A stretch of 63,640 nt of DNA from Ruminococcaceae bacterium UBA1741 (GTDB lineage: Bacteria > Bacillota > Clostridia > Oscillospirales > Acutalibacteraceae): contig DCHX01000013.1 of NCBI GenBank assembly GCA_002315685.1, positions 1 to 63,640 on the forward strand. The letters are read 5' to 3'. Each line of letters opens with the position of its first letter. The stretch's first letter is position 1. Below are positions 6,793 through 15,926 of this stretch, in pieces. Below the pieces are notes generated by a model, which saw only the letters and a list, made by a program, of their open reading frames with translations, searched no databases and was not told the origin of the DNA. Made by a program: the position numbers and the translations under genes.

Positions 6793-7983
6793 TTACACTT
6801 CTTCAAAAAAAGTATCCGGCTTATCGGGATTAAAAATCTCGTTACAGGTCATAACAGTTACAAGATTTTCGGTTTCGCTTAAATTTATTATGTTATGTGT
6901 CCAACCGGGAATCATATGGATAGCTTCGATTTTATCGCCCGAAACCTCAAATTCCACCGTTTCGCCGGTATTTATGTTCCGTTCTTGAATAAGTCCGTGT
7001 CCGGCAACAACGATGAACAGTTCCCACTTAGAATTATGCCAGTGCTGACCTTTAATAATGCCGGGCTTTGAAATATTGATAGATACCTGACCGCAATCGG
7101 CGGTATGCACAAGCTCGGTAAAGCTTCCTCTATCGTCCACATTCATTTTGAGAGCATATTTGAATTTGTCGGTTGGAAGATATGACAAATAAAGCGAATA
7201 AAGTTTCTTTGCAAAGCTTCCGTCAGGCATTTTGGGCATCATAAGAGTTGAAGGTTCTGCCTTGAATTCTTCAAGTAAATCAACGATTTCACCGAGCGTA
7301 ACCTTGTGCGTTGCGGGAACATAGCAATATCTTCCGTTGGCGTCCTCAACTGCATTTACGCCGTCAAAGTGGCAACGATGTTCCTTGCCCTCAAGCAGGT
7401 CAAACATACCGCCAACAAGGTCGTCAATATAAAGCAGTTCGATTTCGCTTGAACGATCGTTTACTGTAAATTCTTGGTCGTTTGCAACCGCCCAACAAAA
7501 TGTAGAAACCGCACTGTTGTATTTAGGTCTGCTATGTCCCATCAAGTTCGGGAAACGGTAAACCGCAACCTTTGCGCCGGTTTCTTTGGCATAGTCAAAG
7601 AACAACTCTTCGCCTACCTTCTTGCTTCTGCCGTATTCGCCGTCATAGCGACCGATAAGCGTCGCTTGAATTGAAGAAGACAGCATAATTGTCGCCTTAT
7701 TGTTGTGCTTTTTGAGTGTGTCAAGCAATGTCGAAGCGAACCCGAAATTACCCGCCATAAACTCGTCGTTATTCTGCGGACGGTTTACCCCTGCAAGATT
7801 GAACACGAAATCGGCTTTCGAGCAATACTCGTCGAGCTTTGCTTCATCTCCGATATCATACTCATAAATCTCTTCAATTTTAATATTCGGACGGGTTTTG
7901 TTCTTGCCGTCACGAATGGTTTTCAAGTTGTTGCAAAGGGCGGTGCCAACCATTCCCTTTGCACCGGTTACAAGAATGTTCAT
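6793..7983 (-). CDS. capF: CapF/FnlB-type reductase for UDP-L-FucNAc
   Basis: 396 residues. N-terminal NAD(P) Rossmann domain (VTGAKGMVGTAL at the start, YGRSKK as the YxxxK catalytic pair near residue 134) and a C-terminal cupin (KGQHWHNSKWELF, His-rich metal site near residue 308). This two-domain build is typical of CapF, which reduces the CapE product to UDP-6-deoxy-L-talosamine. ATG at 7983 is chosen because GGAG lies ten bases upstream and it overlaps the stop of capG (TGATG). With capE and capG it should make UDP-N-acetyl-L-fucosamine. Base composition here is visibly higher in GC than in the glycosyltransferase block. Confidence 0.9.
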   Translation of the reverse strand: MNILVTGAKGMVGTALCNNLKTIRDGKNKTRPNIKIEEIYEYDIGDEAKLDEYCSKADFVFNLAGVNRPQNNDEFMAGNFGFASTLLDTLKKHNNKATIMLSSSIQATLIGRYDGEYGRSKKVGEELFFDYAKETGAKVAVYRFPNLMGHSRPKYNSAVSTFCWAVANDQEFTVNDRSSEIELLYIDDLVGGMFDLLEGKEHRCHFDGVNAVEDANGRYCYVPATHKVTLGEIVDLLEEFKAEPSTLMMPKMPDGSFAKKLYSLYLSYLPTDKFKYALKMNVDDRGSFTELVHTADCGQVSINISKPGIIKGQHWHNSKWELFIVVAGHGLIQERNINTGETVEFEVSGDKIEAIHMIPGWTHNIINLSETENLVTVMTCNEIFNPDKPDTFFEEV

Positions 7984-9167
7984 CAATTCTTTCTCCAAAC
8001 CATCTTATTTACTACATTCACATACCCTTGAATGATTCTGACAACCTTCATAGATACGGTTTCGTCAACATAGTCAGGGCAGGGCTTTCCGATAACGCCG
8101 TTTTGCTTCATCTCGATTGCCATATCGGTTGCCTGTAAAAGTTCGTTTGTAGTAATTCCGGCAAGAATAAAGTTGCCTGCTTCAAGTGCTTCTGGGCGCT
8201 CGGTTGAAGTGCGGATACAAACCGCCGCAATCGGCTTACCAATAGATAAATAAAAACTGCTTTCTTCGGGCAAAGTTCCGCTATCGGAAACAATGGCAAG
8301 GGCGTTCATTTGAAGCTTATTATAATCATTAAATCCAAGTGGCTCATTTACTCTAACCCTCGAATCAAGCTTAAAACCGCTCTTTTCAAGACGCTGTTTT
8401 GAACGGGGATGGCAAGAGTACAAAATCGGCATATCGTACTTTTCGGCAAGCGCATTGATGGCAGTGAAAAGACTTGTAAAGTTCTTTCCGGTATCAATAT
8501 TTTCCTCTCTGTGTGCAGAAAGAAGGATGTATTTGTTCGGCTCAAGCCCGAGACGGTCAAGCACATCCGATTTCTCGATTTTATCAAGATTTCCACGAAG
8601 CACCTCCGCCATCGGAGAACCGGTCATATATGTTCTTTCTTTGGGTAGTCCCGTGTCGGCAAGATACTTTCTTGCAAACTCGGAATAGCAAAGGTTTACA
8701 TCGGAAATTACATCAACTATACGGCGATTAGTTTCTTCGGGCAAACACTCATCTTTACAACGATTTCCCGCTTCCATGTGGAAAAGCGGAATGTGAAGCC
8801 TCTTTGCCGAAACAGCAGAAAGACACGAATTGGTATCGCCGAGAACGAGATATGCATCGGGATTAAGCTCGGAAAGAAGCTCATAGCTTCTGCCGAGAAT
8901 ATTGCCGCAAGTAACACCGAGATTATCTCCCACAACAGGAACAAGGATGTCGGGGCCGAACTCGCCTGTATTGTTTTTCAGCTCAAAATCTTCCCAAAAA
9001 ACCGTAGATAAATTCTTGTCCCAGTTTTGGTTATAGTAAATAACGCAAGTATCAAAATATTCTCTGCAACGCTTGATTACCGCCGCAAGACGGATAATTT
9101 CCGGCCGTGTGCCGAGACCGATACAAATCTTGATTTTTCCGTTGTTTTTCCATAAAAACTTGTCCAT
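7983..9167 (-). CDS. capG: UDP-N-acetyl-L-fucosamine synthase, CapG/WecB-type 2-epimerase
   Basis: 394 residues of the UDP-GlcNAc 2-epimerase family. Visible motifs: GTRPEIIRL at the N-terminus, GDTNSCLSA, HMEAGNRC, HREENID and SDSGTLPEESS in order. In the capE-capG-capF setting it is expected to epimerise C2 of UDP-N-acetyl-6-deoxy-L-talosamine to give UDP-L-FucNAc, rather than making ManNAc. It starts 4 bp after capE and its stop overlaps capF. The long N-terminal extension before the GTRP motif is 18 residues. Confidence 0.88.
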   Translation of the reverse strand: MDKFLWKNNGKIKICIGLGTRPEIIRLAAVIKRCREYFDTCVIYYNQNWDKNLSTVFWEDFELKNNTGEFGPDILVPVVGDNLGVTCGNILGRSYELLSELNPDAYLVLGDTNSCLSAVSAKRLHIPLFHMEAGNRCKDECLPEETNRRIVDVISDVNLCYSEFARKYLADTGLPKERTYMTGSPMAEVLRGNLDKIEKSDVLDRLGLEPNKYILLSAHREENIDTGKNFTSLFTAINALAEKYDMPILYSCHPRSKQRLEKSGFKLDSRVRVNEPLGFNDYNKLQMNALAIVSDSGTLPEESSFYLSIGKPIAAVCIRTSTERPEALEAGNFILAGITTNELLQATDMAIEMKQNGVIGKPCPDYVDETVSMKVVRIIQGYVNVVNKMVWRKN

Positions 9168-9170
9168 AGA

Positions 9171-10217
9171 CTAATTCTCCTTTTCGGCAAGCCTTCCTTG
9201 TATATAGGCGAGAGAAGCAATTTTTTCCTTCGTTTCTTCCACATTCAAAAGCTTTGTATTATTCGAGTTAAACTCGGTAAGAGTGTTTCTCTTCTCGTCG
9301 CCTTCCTTGAAGAACTTGTCGTAGTTAAGCCCACGGTTATCCGCCGGAACACGGTAAAAGTTGCCCATATCAATCGCTTTTGCACATTCCTCGTTTGTAA
9401 GAAGTGTTTCATACATCTTCTCGCCGTGGCGGATTCCGATAACCTTTATATCCTCTTTCTTGCCCCCGAACAGTTCGCAAACTGCCTCGGCCTGAGTCTG
9501 AATCGTGCAAGCCGGTGCTTTTTGAATAAGCAAATCACCGTTCTCGCCGTGCTCAAACGCAAAGAGAACAAGGTCAACAGCTTCGTCAAGAGACATAATA
9601 AAACGAGTCATCTTCGGCTCGGTTAGTGTAATCGGGTTTCCGGCACGAATCTGGTCAATCCAAAGCGGAATAACCGAACCACGGGAGCACATAACATTGC
9701 CATAGCGAGTACAGCAAATCTTGGTATTCCCGCTGTTACGGGATTTCGCAATAGCAACCTTTTCTTCCATAGCTTTTGATGTACCCATAGCGTTGATAGG
9801 ATACGCCGCCTTATCGGTCGAAAGGCATATAACCGACTTTACACCCTCTTCGATAGCGGCAGTAAGAACGTTGTCCGTGCCGATAATATTTGTGCGAACG
9901 GCTTCCATAGGAAAAAACTCACAAGAAGGAACTTGCTTTAATGCTGCGGCATGGAATATGTAGTCAACCCCGTGCATTGCGTCCTTGCATGACTGTAAAG
10001 AACGCACATCGCCGATGTAGAACTTAATTTTGCTTGCCACATCTGGATATTTCGCCTGATATTCGTGACGCATATCATCCTGCTTTTTCTCATCACGAGA
10101 AAAAATACGAATTTCTCCGATATCCGTAGTTAGAAAACGGTTAAGCACCGCATTTCCGAAGGAACCTGTCCCTCCGGTGATCATTAGGGTTTTGTTAGTA
10201 AATAAAGACATTGACAT
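9171..10217 (-). CDS. capE: UDP-GlcNAc 4,6-dehydratase/5-epimerase (CapE/FnlA-type)
   Basis: 348 residues, extended SDR of the CapE/FlaA1 group. Glycine motif TGGTGSFG near residue 14, FHAAALKQVP, and MGTSKAMEEKV near residue 143, where Met replaces the usual catalytic Tyr (MxxxK), as in CapE and inverting 4,6-dehydratases. It performs the first step to UDP-L-FucNAc. The ORF opens MSMS; the second ATG (10211) is better spaced from AAGGAG and may be the true start. It is preceded by the 34-codon ORF at 10226-10330. Confidence 0.9.
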   Translation of the reverse strand: MSMSLFTNKTLMITGGTGSFGNAVLNRFLTTDIGEIRIFSRDEKKQDDMRHEYQAKYPDVASKIKFYIGDVRSLQSCKDAMHGVDYIFHAAALKQVPSCEFFPMEAVRTNIIGTDNVLTAAIEEGVKSVICLSTDKAAYPINAMGTSKAMEEKVAIAKSRNSGNTKICCTRYGNVMCSRGSVIPLWIDQIRAGNPITLTEPKMTRFIMSLDEAVDLVLFAFEHGENGDLLIQKAPACTIQTQAEAVCELFGGKKEDIKVIGIRHGEKMYETLLTNEECAKAIDMGNFYRVPADNRGLNYDKFFKEGDEKRNTLTEFNSNNTKLLNVEETKEKIASLAYIQGRLAEKEN

Positions 10218-10225
10218 TGCTCCTT

Positions 10226-10330
10226 TTATTGAGTATAAATCGAACGATATATATTAAGTAATTGTTCTATGTTATTATCGGGATTGTTTATGATTATCTG
10301 GCTTGCAACCGCATGCAAACCACCAACCAT
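10226..10330 (-). CDS. 34-codon ORF coupled to the flippase gene
   Basis: An ORF that begins MVGGLHAVASQ and ends IYRSIYTQ. Its ATG overlaps the stop codon of the flippase gene (TAATG) and it ends 8 bp before capE. It has no Shine-Dalgarno of its own, so it would depend on re-initiation. Composition is protein-like rather than random. It may be the C-terminal scar of a gene lost when the capEGF cassette joined the operon, or a genuine small protein. No family recognised. Confidence 0.4.
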   Translation of the reverse strand: MVGGLHAVASQIIINNPDNNIEQLLNIYRSIYTQ

Positions 10331-11820
10331 TATTTTTTTAAAAATCTATCAAATATAAACCGGAATTCTTTGCGCCTATGGTAAATTGCAAAAAAGCACA
10401 AATTAGGTAATATAAAGCATATTAAAACCTTTATCGGATAAAACGGCACCAATGATATTGCAAAATATGTTGCAATACAAATTAAAACAGTAATTAATAA
10501 CGAAACAATTTGATTTGCAAAATATTTAAACAAACCGGTTTTCCATATATATTTGTATAAATAAAACGGGTCAACCCAAATTGAAACAATTAAGTAGCTT
10601 ACGAGGGTTCCGACAAAAATACCAATCAATCCCATATATTTTGCACACACTATTGAAACAACTAAGTTAATTACGGCAACCGCAATCGGTTTCCATTTTG
10701 TTTTGTTATAAAGTTGATTCAAGTCCACAAATGTTGATGGTATTCTAAAAATACCATTCAAATAAAAATTCAAAGAAATTATTATTACAATTGAAAAGTC
10801 CAGTAAATATTTCTTTCCAAGCCAAAGTGATATTGTCGGCTGAAAAAGACAGATAAATCCAATCATACCGAAGCCGAACACCCACTGAGTCAAGAAGCAG
10901 AGCGAATTAAACATACGCTTGCGGTCCTCGAAGGATTTTTGAGCATTGAAGTCGCCCAAACTTGCGGAAATAGAACTTAAAAGAATGTTAATTATTTGCA
11001 TAATCACATTCATCATCAATACATAATTTGAGTATCTTCCCGTGTAAACAATTCCAATCAAAGCAGAAATCAAAAGATTATCTGTACTTGAAACTACGGT
11101 TCCACCGACTTTGTGAAGCATCATCGAAGAAACATCACGCAGCATAGACTTGATTTCGATTCTCGAAAGCTTATCCGAGCATTTAGTTATATACGGATAT
11201 TTCTTATTTGTGATTATCGAAACAACTATATTTGAAGCAAGTCCTGTTATAATTGATACAATTAAATATAACAAATACTGATGTGTTATCCAAAGTACAA
11301 GTATTTGTCCGAATTTCGTAACAAGGTCAAATGCCTGTGTAACTAAAGAACAAACATACTCATTTTGTGATGCAATCAATAGTGAGCGCTTATAAGCAAA
11401 AAAGTAACTTGCAGCAGATTGAACTACAAACAACAAAAAATAAGTCTTTAAATGCGGAATCTGCTTATCCGTTTTCACCAGATGTTCTAAGAAAGGAGTG
11501 ATTGCTACACCGCATACAAGCACAAACACGCCGATAATGTTATACGCACGGCGGTAAAAATTCATAAGTTTACATATTCGGCTTCGGTCGTTTTTTGCAA
11601 TAGGTTCATATAAATGGACAATTATCACATTTGCAATACCTAACTCCGAAAGTGCCAAAATAGAAATAATGTTGGTGAACAAACCGCCTATACCTAAATA
11701 TTCTTCTTCAAGTAGTCTTGCGAAAACCGTTCTGCATGCAAACGATGCAATTATCGAAAGAGCTTGCATAGCGTATGCTACTACAAGATTTCGCATTGAA
11801 TTTTGTGTTCTGGATTTCAT
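10330..11820 (-). CDS. Wzx-type polysaccharide flippase
   Basis: 496 residues, with 12 to 14 hydrophobic segments across the whole length, in the MATE/MVF-like polysaccharide transporter superfamily. The N-terminal pattern (NLVVAYAMQALSIIASFACRTVFARLL...YLGIGGLFTNIISILAL) is typical of Firmicute Wzx proteins. It should move undecaprenyl-diphosphate-linked repeat units across the membrane. With the Wzy-like protein at 17130 it points to a Wzx/Wzy pathway. Its start overlaps the stop of the upstream GT by 4 bp. Confidence 0.88.
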   Translation of the reverse strand: MKSRTQNSMRNLVVAYAMQALSIIASFACRTVFARLLEEEYLGIGGLFTNIISILALSELGIANVIIVHLYEPIAKNDRSRICKLMNFYRRAYNIIGVFVLVCGVAITPFLEHLVKTDKQIPHLKTYFLLFVVQSAASYFFAYKRSLLIASQNEYVCSLVTQAFDLVTKFGQILVLWITHQYLLYLIVSIITGLASNIVVSIITNKKYPYITKCSDKLSRIEIKSMLRDVSSMMLHKVGGTVVSSTDNLLISALIGIVYTGRYSNYVLMMNVIMQIINILLSSISASLGDFNAQKSFEDRKRMFNSLCFLTQWVFGFGMIGFICLFQPTISLWLGKKYLLDFSIVIIISLNFYLNGIFRIPSTFVDLNQLYNKTKWKPIAVAVINLVVSIVCAKYMGLIGIFVGTLVSYLIVSIWVDPFYLYKYIWKTGLFKYFANQIVSLLITVLICIATYFAISLVPFYPIKVLICFILPNLCFFAIYHRRKEFRFIFDRFLKK

Positions 11821-12986
11821 TTTATCTGTTTCACATTCTTAAAAATAAATTTAACTATTCCTTGTGCAATGGACAAATACGACTGGTTTTCAATGACAAA
11901 CCTAATACCCAAATTTGTTTTTTCCTCAATGACTCTTGCATCCGTGTTAAATAAATCAATTACTGCCTTTTCAATCATCATCGGCGAAACATCATCAAGG
12001 AGAAACAGGAAATCTTTGTACTCGGAGGGCATTGTCTTGAAGTTGGACGAAATAATAGGGCGACCGGACAATATATAATCCACCAATTTGGACGGAAATG
12101 TATAATTCTCGATATTTGCATCAATAATTCTGGGATTAATTGCAGCATCATACATCTGTAAAATTTGCCGTGTGTTTTCGGGGTCAAATCTTCCGTGATA
12201 AACGATATTTGAATTATATAAAGCTTTTTGCTTTACAATTTCTTCACACGGTCCGTATCCGTAAATATGTAACTGATAACGATTATCAAAATGTTCAAAC
12301 GCTTCTAAGAGTTCAACTGTACCGTTATAATGAATCAATGTTCCTGCGTATACAATCGTATAAACCTCTTTGTTTAAGTGGGTACCGCACGGTGTTATAT
12401 CGGTTTCATCGTGTCCGATTGAAAGTTTATGAAAAGGAAGGTTTACGGATAAATCCTTCTCAACATCCTCAGTAAAGGAAATTATACCGTTAAAGTGTCG
12501 CAACATCCTTTGCCCCAGCAAAAACATTATTCTGTTTATTTTACCGGCTAATGTTTTTATATCTACCATATTTACAAACGGTGTGTCAATTATTATAGAA
12601 AAAGCGGAAACACGAAAAACCATTTTAAAAAGAGCAACAGCCATCATAACCGAAAATGGTGAATTTTCAATTAACAATACGATATTTTCTTTTGGATGTA
12701 ATCGTCTGAGTTTTTTCAACTGCCTATAAATCATAAATGACTGATAAAATTCACAAACAACAAATCCGCCTTTGCGTTTAGCAGGATATGCTATTTTATC
12801 ATCAAATAGAGGAATCAAATCATAATCATTATCAAGCGAAAAAGTCGTTATCACATCAATTTTTCCGTCAACGCATTCATTTAAAGATTTTGCCATTTTA
12901 AGCGAAAATTTATTTCCGGCGACCGATAGCTTCATTTTGTTATTTACAGATTCGGGAAGAACACCGCAGATATAAATAAATCTCAT
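11817..12986 (-). CDS. glycosyltransferase, GT4-like
   Basis: 389 residues, GT-B fold. The C-terminal half shows YTIVYAGTLIHYNGTVELLEAF near residue 210 and a donor-site region YTFPSKLVDYILSGRPIISS near residue 308, where the usual ExE of GT4 is weak. ATG at 12986 is taken as start: AGAGAGG precedes it and it overlaps the stop of the acyltransferase gene (ATGA). It should add one sugar to the lipid-linked repeat unit; donor unknown. Confidence 0.8.
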   Translation of the reverse strand: MRFIYICGVLPESVNNKMKLSVAGNKFSLKMAKSLNECVDGKIDVITTFSLDNDYDLIPLFDDKIAYPAKRKGGFVVCEFYQSFMIYRQLKKLRRLHPKENIVLLIENSPFSVMMAVALFKMVFRVSAFSIIIDTPFVNMVDIKTLAGKINRIMFLLGQRMLRHFNGIISFTEDVEKDLSVNLPFHKLSIGHDETDITPCGTHLNKEVYTIVYAGTLIHYNGTVELLEAFEHFDNRYQLHIYGYGPCEEIVKQKALYNSNIVYHGRFDPENTRQILQMYDAAINPRIIDANIENYTFPSKLVDYILSGRPIISSNFKTMPSEYKDFLFLLDDVSPMMIEKAVIDLFNTDARVIEEKTNLGIRFVIENQSYLSIAQGIVKFIFKNVKQIK

Positions 12987-13966
12987 TTTAAAACCTCTCT
13001 GCAAAAACATAATTTTATAGCGACTGACAAAAGTAATGACAACACTAATACAATAATAGGTCTGCAATAAATGAACAAGCTATTTTTAAACACTCCTATA
13101 ACGGCAGCGCACCCGTTCACAAATTCCAAAACAAACACATGAAAAATATAAATGTATTCGGAATACTCCCTTCCGAGACTTGATATTTTGTTATCATTTC
13201 CCGGATATGTAATCGAAATCAGCAAAAACCCAGCTGCTAAAAAAATACTGCCAAAATACATATCCGCTTGACGAACGAGTATTCGTTCTGCCAACGACAA
13301 CACAGCACCTACCGCAATAGCAAAAATATATGATTTTTTTAATAAATCACATCGTTTAACCTTTAACTCTGCAATAACTTTACCGATAAGAAACATAGGT
13401 AGTCCGGTCATCAAAAAGTTTCTCGTATAATATGAAAAATCGGTAATATCCAACATAAAAAGCGACACTTTGACCGCATAATGTAAAAATACCAGTCCCG
13501 TTGCAATACCACAGGTTAATTTAATTCCGGCATTCTTTAGCCAAAACATAGCAACATAGCAAAGTATCAAAACAAGCAAAAACCATAAATGCCCCAAGAT
13601 GCTGCCCTGCTGAAGTACCAAGGTATCAAACCATTCACGAATAGAAATATATCGCTTTATTACTTCTGTTGTGTTATGATGCAACACCGAGCTTATGAGA
13701 GACCACAAAAAATAAAACAAACATGATCCAATTAACATAAATAAAAGTCGTTGAATACGCTTTATTATCTTAGCATTATTGATGGTTATTGAAAAATATC
13801 CCGAAACCATAAAGAAAAAAGGAACAGCTGCCCGTGCCGCAATTTCAATAGCAAATCCCACCGTTCCGGGCAACGGAGAATGAATAAGAACAACCAAAAA
13901 AGCAGCAACAAAGCGCAAAAAATCAATTGTATTGTTTCTTTTTATCATAACTTCTGAATATGTCAT
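12983..13966 (-). CDS. membrane acyltransferase, family 3
   Basis: 327 residues with about ten hydrophobic segments. It begins with the family-3 acyltransferase pattern NNTIDFLRFVAAFLVVLIHSP, containing the conserved catalytic-type His near residue 29. It probably O-acetylates (or acylates) a sugar of the glycan at the membrane. ATG at 13966 has a good Shine-Dalgarno (AGAGGAAA) although it lies 44 bp inside the upstream gene. It is one of two adjacent family-3 acyltransferases. Confidence 0.82.
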   Translation of the reverse strand: MTYSEVMIKRNNTIDFLRFVAAFLVVLIHSPLPGTVGFAIEIAARAAVPFFFMVSGYFSITINNAKIIKRIQRLLFMLIGSCLFYFLWSLISSVLHHNTTEVIKRYISIREWFDTLVLQQGSILGHLWFLLVLILCYVAMFWLKNAGIKLTCGIATGLVFLHYAVKVSLFMLDITDFSYYTRNFLMTGLPMFLIGKVIAELKVKRCDLLKKSYIFAIAVGAVLSLAERILVRQADMYFGSIFLAAGFLLISITYPGNDNKISSLGREYSEYIYIFHVFVLEFVNGCAAVIGVFKNSLFIYCRPIIVLVLSLLLSVAIKLCFCREVLK

Positions 13967-14912
13967 AAACTTTCCTCTGCATTATCGTAAACGGAATGGA
14001 AATAATAAATGTAACAATTATTACGCACAAAGCGTATTTAAAAGAAGGAACTATACCGATAATATTTTTCGCAAAAAAATCAATTGCCAAACCTTGCATA
14101 ACATAAATTCCAAAAGAATAGGTGCTTAGCATCTTAAAAACCGATAATATTGGTTTTAGCCACCTTAACATAACAATAAAAGATAAAGCCACAGAAAAAC
14201 TGCTTGAAGAAAATATATAAAGTATAGTTCTTAATAAGGTATTCCCTATTAAATATGTTGCTAAATAAGTAATTACGAACAGCACCGCAGCAAAAAACCG
14301 AATTATTACTTTACTTTTATTTCTATTACCGGCAAAACAGCATCCAATAGGAAATGAAATAATACTGATATACCAGAATTCGGAAATCCGGCAACAATAA
14401 CAAATAATACAGTAACAAATCAAGACAGCAAATATGCAACAGATTCGCACCGACCTCCTGTTTGAAAACAAAAGATATACAATCCAAAACAATACATAAA
14501 GATAAAACTGCACTTGAAGATACCAACCGTTTGCAATAAAAGTATCTCCGAAAGAAAAGGTTCGCAAAATCAGATTAAATGTAGTTGAATTTCCAATTGC
14601 CAAATGATAACAAAAATAGGTTAATGCAATTATCAAATAAATTATGAAATACGGAACAATTTTATTTTTAAAAAAGCTTTTATGATAGTCAACCTTAGAA
14701 AACGATATTTCAAGACCGTAACCGGACAAAAAGAAAAATGTGGCACAAGCTAAATATCCAAAAGAAGCCAAAAACACCGTCAAGTATCTATTCCCAAAAG
14801 ACAAAGATGTTGAAAGAGGAGAAAACAGAACCATAATTGCAGACAATCCTTTAATTGACTGCGTATTTTCCTTTGAAAGCATAAATACTGAATTGTCTGT
14901 GCATAGTACCAT
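13923..14912 (-). CDS. second membrane acyltransferase, family 3
   Basis: 329 residues with about ten membrane segments. The opening NTQSIKGLSAIMVLFSPLSTSL aligns with the RGLAxLLVVxxH start of family-3 acyltransferases, but the normally invariant His appears to be replaced here, in VLFSP. Either the enzyme is divergent, resembling the fucose 4-O-acetylase branch, or it is inactive. The start is well supported by GGGAGGA and a TGATG overlap with the GT-D gene. AT content is higher than in the flanking genes. Confidence 0.72.
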   Translation of the reverse strand: MVLCTDNSVFMLSKENTQSIKGLSAIMVLFSPLSTSLSFGNRYLTVFLASFGYLACATFFFLSGYGLEISFSKVDYHKSFFKNKIVPYFIIYLIIALTYFCYHLAIGNSTTFNLILRTFSFGDTFIANGWYLQVQFYLYVLFWIVYLLFSNRRSVRICCIFAVLICYCIICYCCRISEFWYISIISFPIGCCFAGNRNKSKVIIRFFAAVLFVITYLATYLIGNTLLRTILYIFSSSSFSVALSFIVMLRWLKPILSVFKMLSTYSFGIYVMQGLAIDFFAKNIIGIVPSFKYALCVIIVTFIISIPFTIMQRKVYDIFRSYDKKKQYN

Positions 14913-15916
14913 CAGCTTTTATCCTCCCGACGCCAATATGCGTAATTTTCCACCGAAGAAGCGCTTTTCGGTGTCTCATCCGCACTGGGATAAACCCAAT
15001 TTTCGTTAAAGAAATCACCGGCACCAGGCTCATCTTCATAACGGCGACCCTTTATTCCGAATAACATCTGACATACTCCGCCCATGTGGATTGCACCCTT
15101 ACCCGCTGCCTTAAACTTGGTAGCCAACGGTAAAGAATATGCACCGCAACTGAGAATTGCAATATCAAAATCGTATTTCATAGACTCATTATACATATAA
15201 TCCAGTGCCTCAAACCAGTCCTTAAAACGATCATCCTTTTCCATACCTCCGGTTTGAACCGCCCTTACCGTATAGAGAGTAAACTCGGGAAGAATCTCGG
15301 TATCCTTATACAGAAGTTCTCTTTTCTTATACTGCTTTGAAATCGTATCGGCAAAAGGACTGATAACCAACACTTTTTTACCTTTAAGCGCTTTTGTCCA
15401 CGGCTCTTTAAATCTCCAATAATCCAAAGCTCTGATATATGTCAAATATGTATCCTGTTTCATATACTTTTTATAAAAATAATCTTCCATTACACAATAA
15501 CTTACATTTAAAACATCGCATTGCGATAATGCCTCTATTGCACAGGGAACATATTTATGAATAAAATCAGCGGTTCTCGGAAAAACACCGGAATTCACAA
15601 ACAACATTTTATAATTCTCATCGGCTTCTTGAGGTTTGAATCCGCGTTTAATCGTTTCCGATTGAAAAATAAGTCCGATTTCTGTTGCGCCGGGTCTTCC
15701 TACGGCAAACGGTTTGCCACTGAGAACAAGTTCTTTCAACTTTTCGTTACCCACATAATCCGGATTAACCCTTCGACCCGCATATTTTTCAGGTTTAAGT
15801 ACCTTATGTGTAAATTTAGTATATGCCACATTTTTGCACCATCTAAAATACATATCATAAAACATTTCAGGATCATTAAATAGTATTTTTAACGGTTTTG
15901 TTTTCTTAATAAACAT
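14912..15916 (-). CDS. GT-D fold glycosyltransferase-like protein
   Basis: 334 residues. GKPFAVGRPGATEIGL (about residues 50-65) matches the N-terminal SVxRFGDGE-like site of GT-D (DUF1792-type) transferases in position but not exactly in sequence. The C-terminal CGAYSLPLATKFKAAGKGAIHMGG followed by QMLFGIKGRRYE is a motif I associate with such capsule proteins. Start at 15916 follows GAGGTG; an upstream in-frame codon lies inside the previous gene. It probably transfers a sugar (often glucose in this group) during repeat-unit assembly. Substrate unknown. Confidence 0.65.
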   Translation of the reverse strand: MFIKKTKPLKILFNDPEMFYDMYFRWCKNVAYTKFTHKVLKPEKYAGRRVNPDYVGNEKLKELVLSGKPFAVGRPGATEIGLIFQSETIKRGFKPQEADENYKMLFVNSGVFPRTADFIHKYVPCAIEALSQCDVLNVSYCVMEDYFYKKYMKQDTYLTYIRALDYWRFKEPWTKALKGKKVLVISPFADTISKQYKKRELLYKDTEILPEFTLYTVRAVQTGGMEKDDRFKDWFEALDYMYNESMKYDFDIAILSCGAYSLPLATKFKAAGKGAIHMGGVCQMLFGIKGRRYEDEPGAGDFFNENWVYPSADETPKSASSVENYAYWRREDKS

Positions 15917-15926
15917 TTTTCGCACC

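Noticed and set aside
8348..9011. Several 70-80 codon open frames antisense to capG
   Set aside because: Shadow frames of a well-conserved epimerase gene, without ribosome sites.
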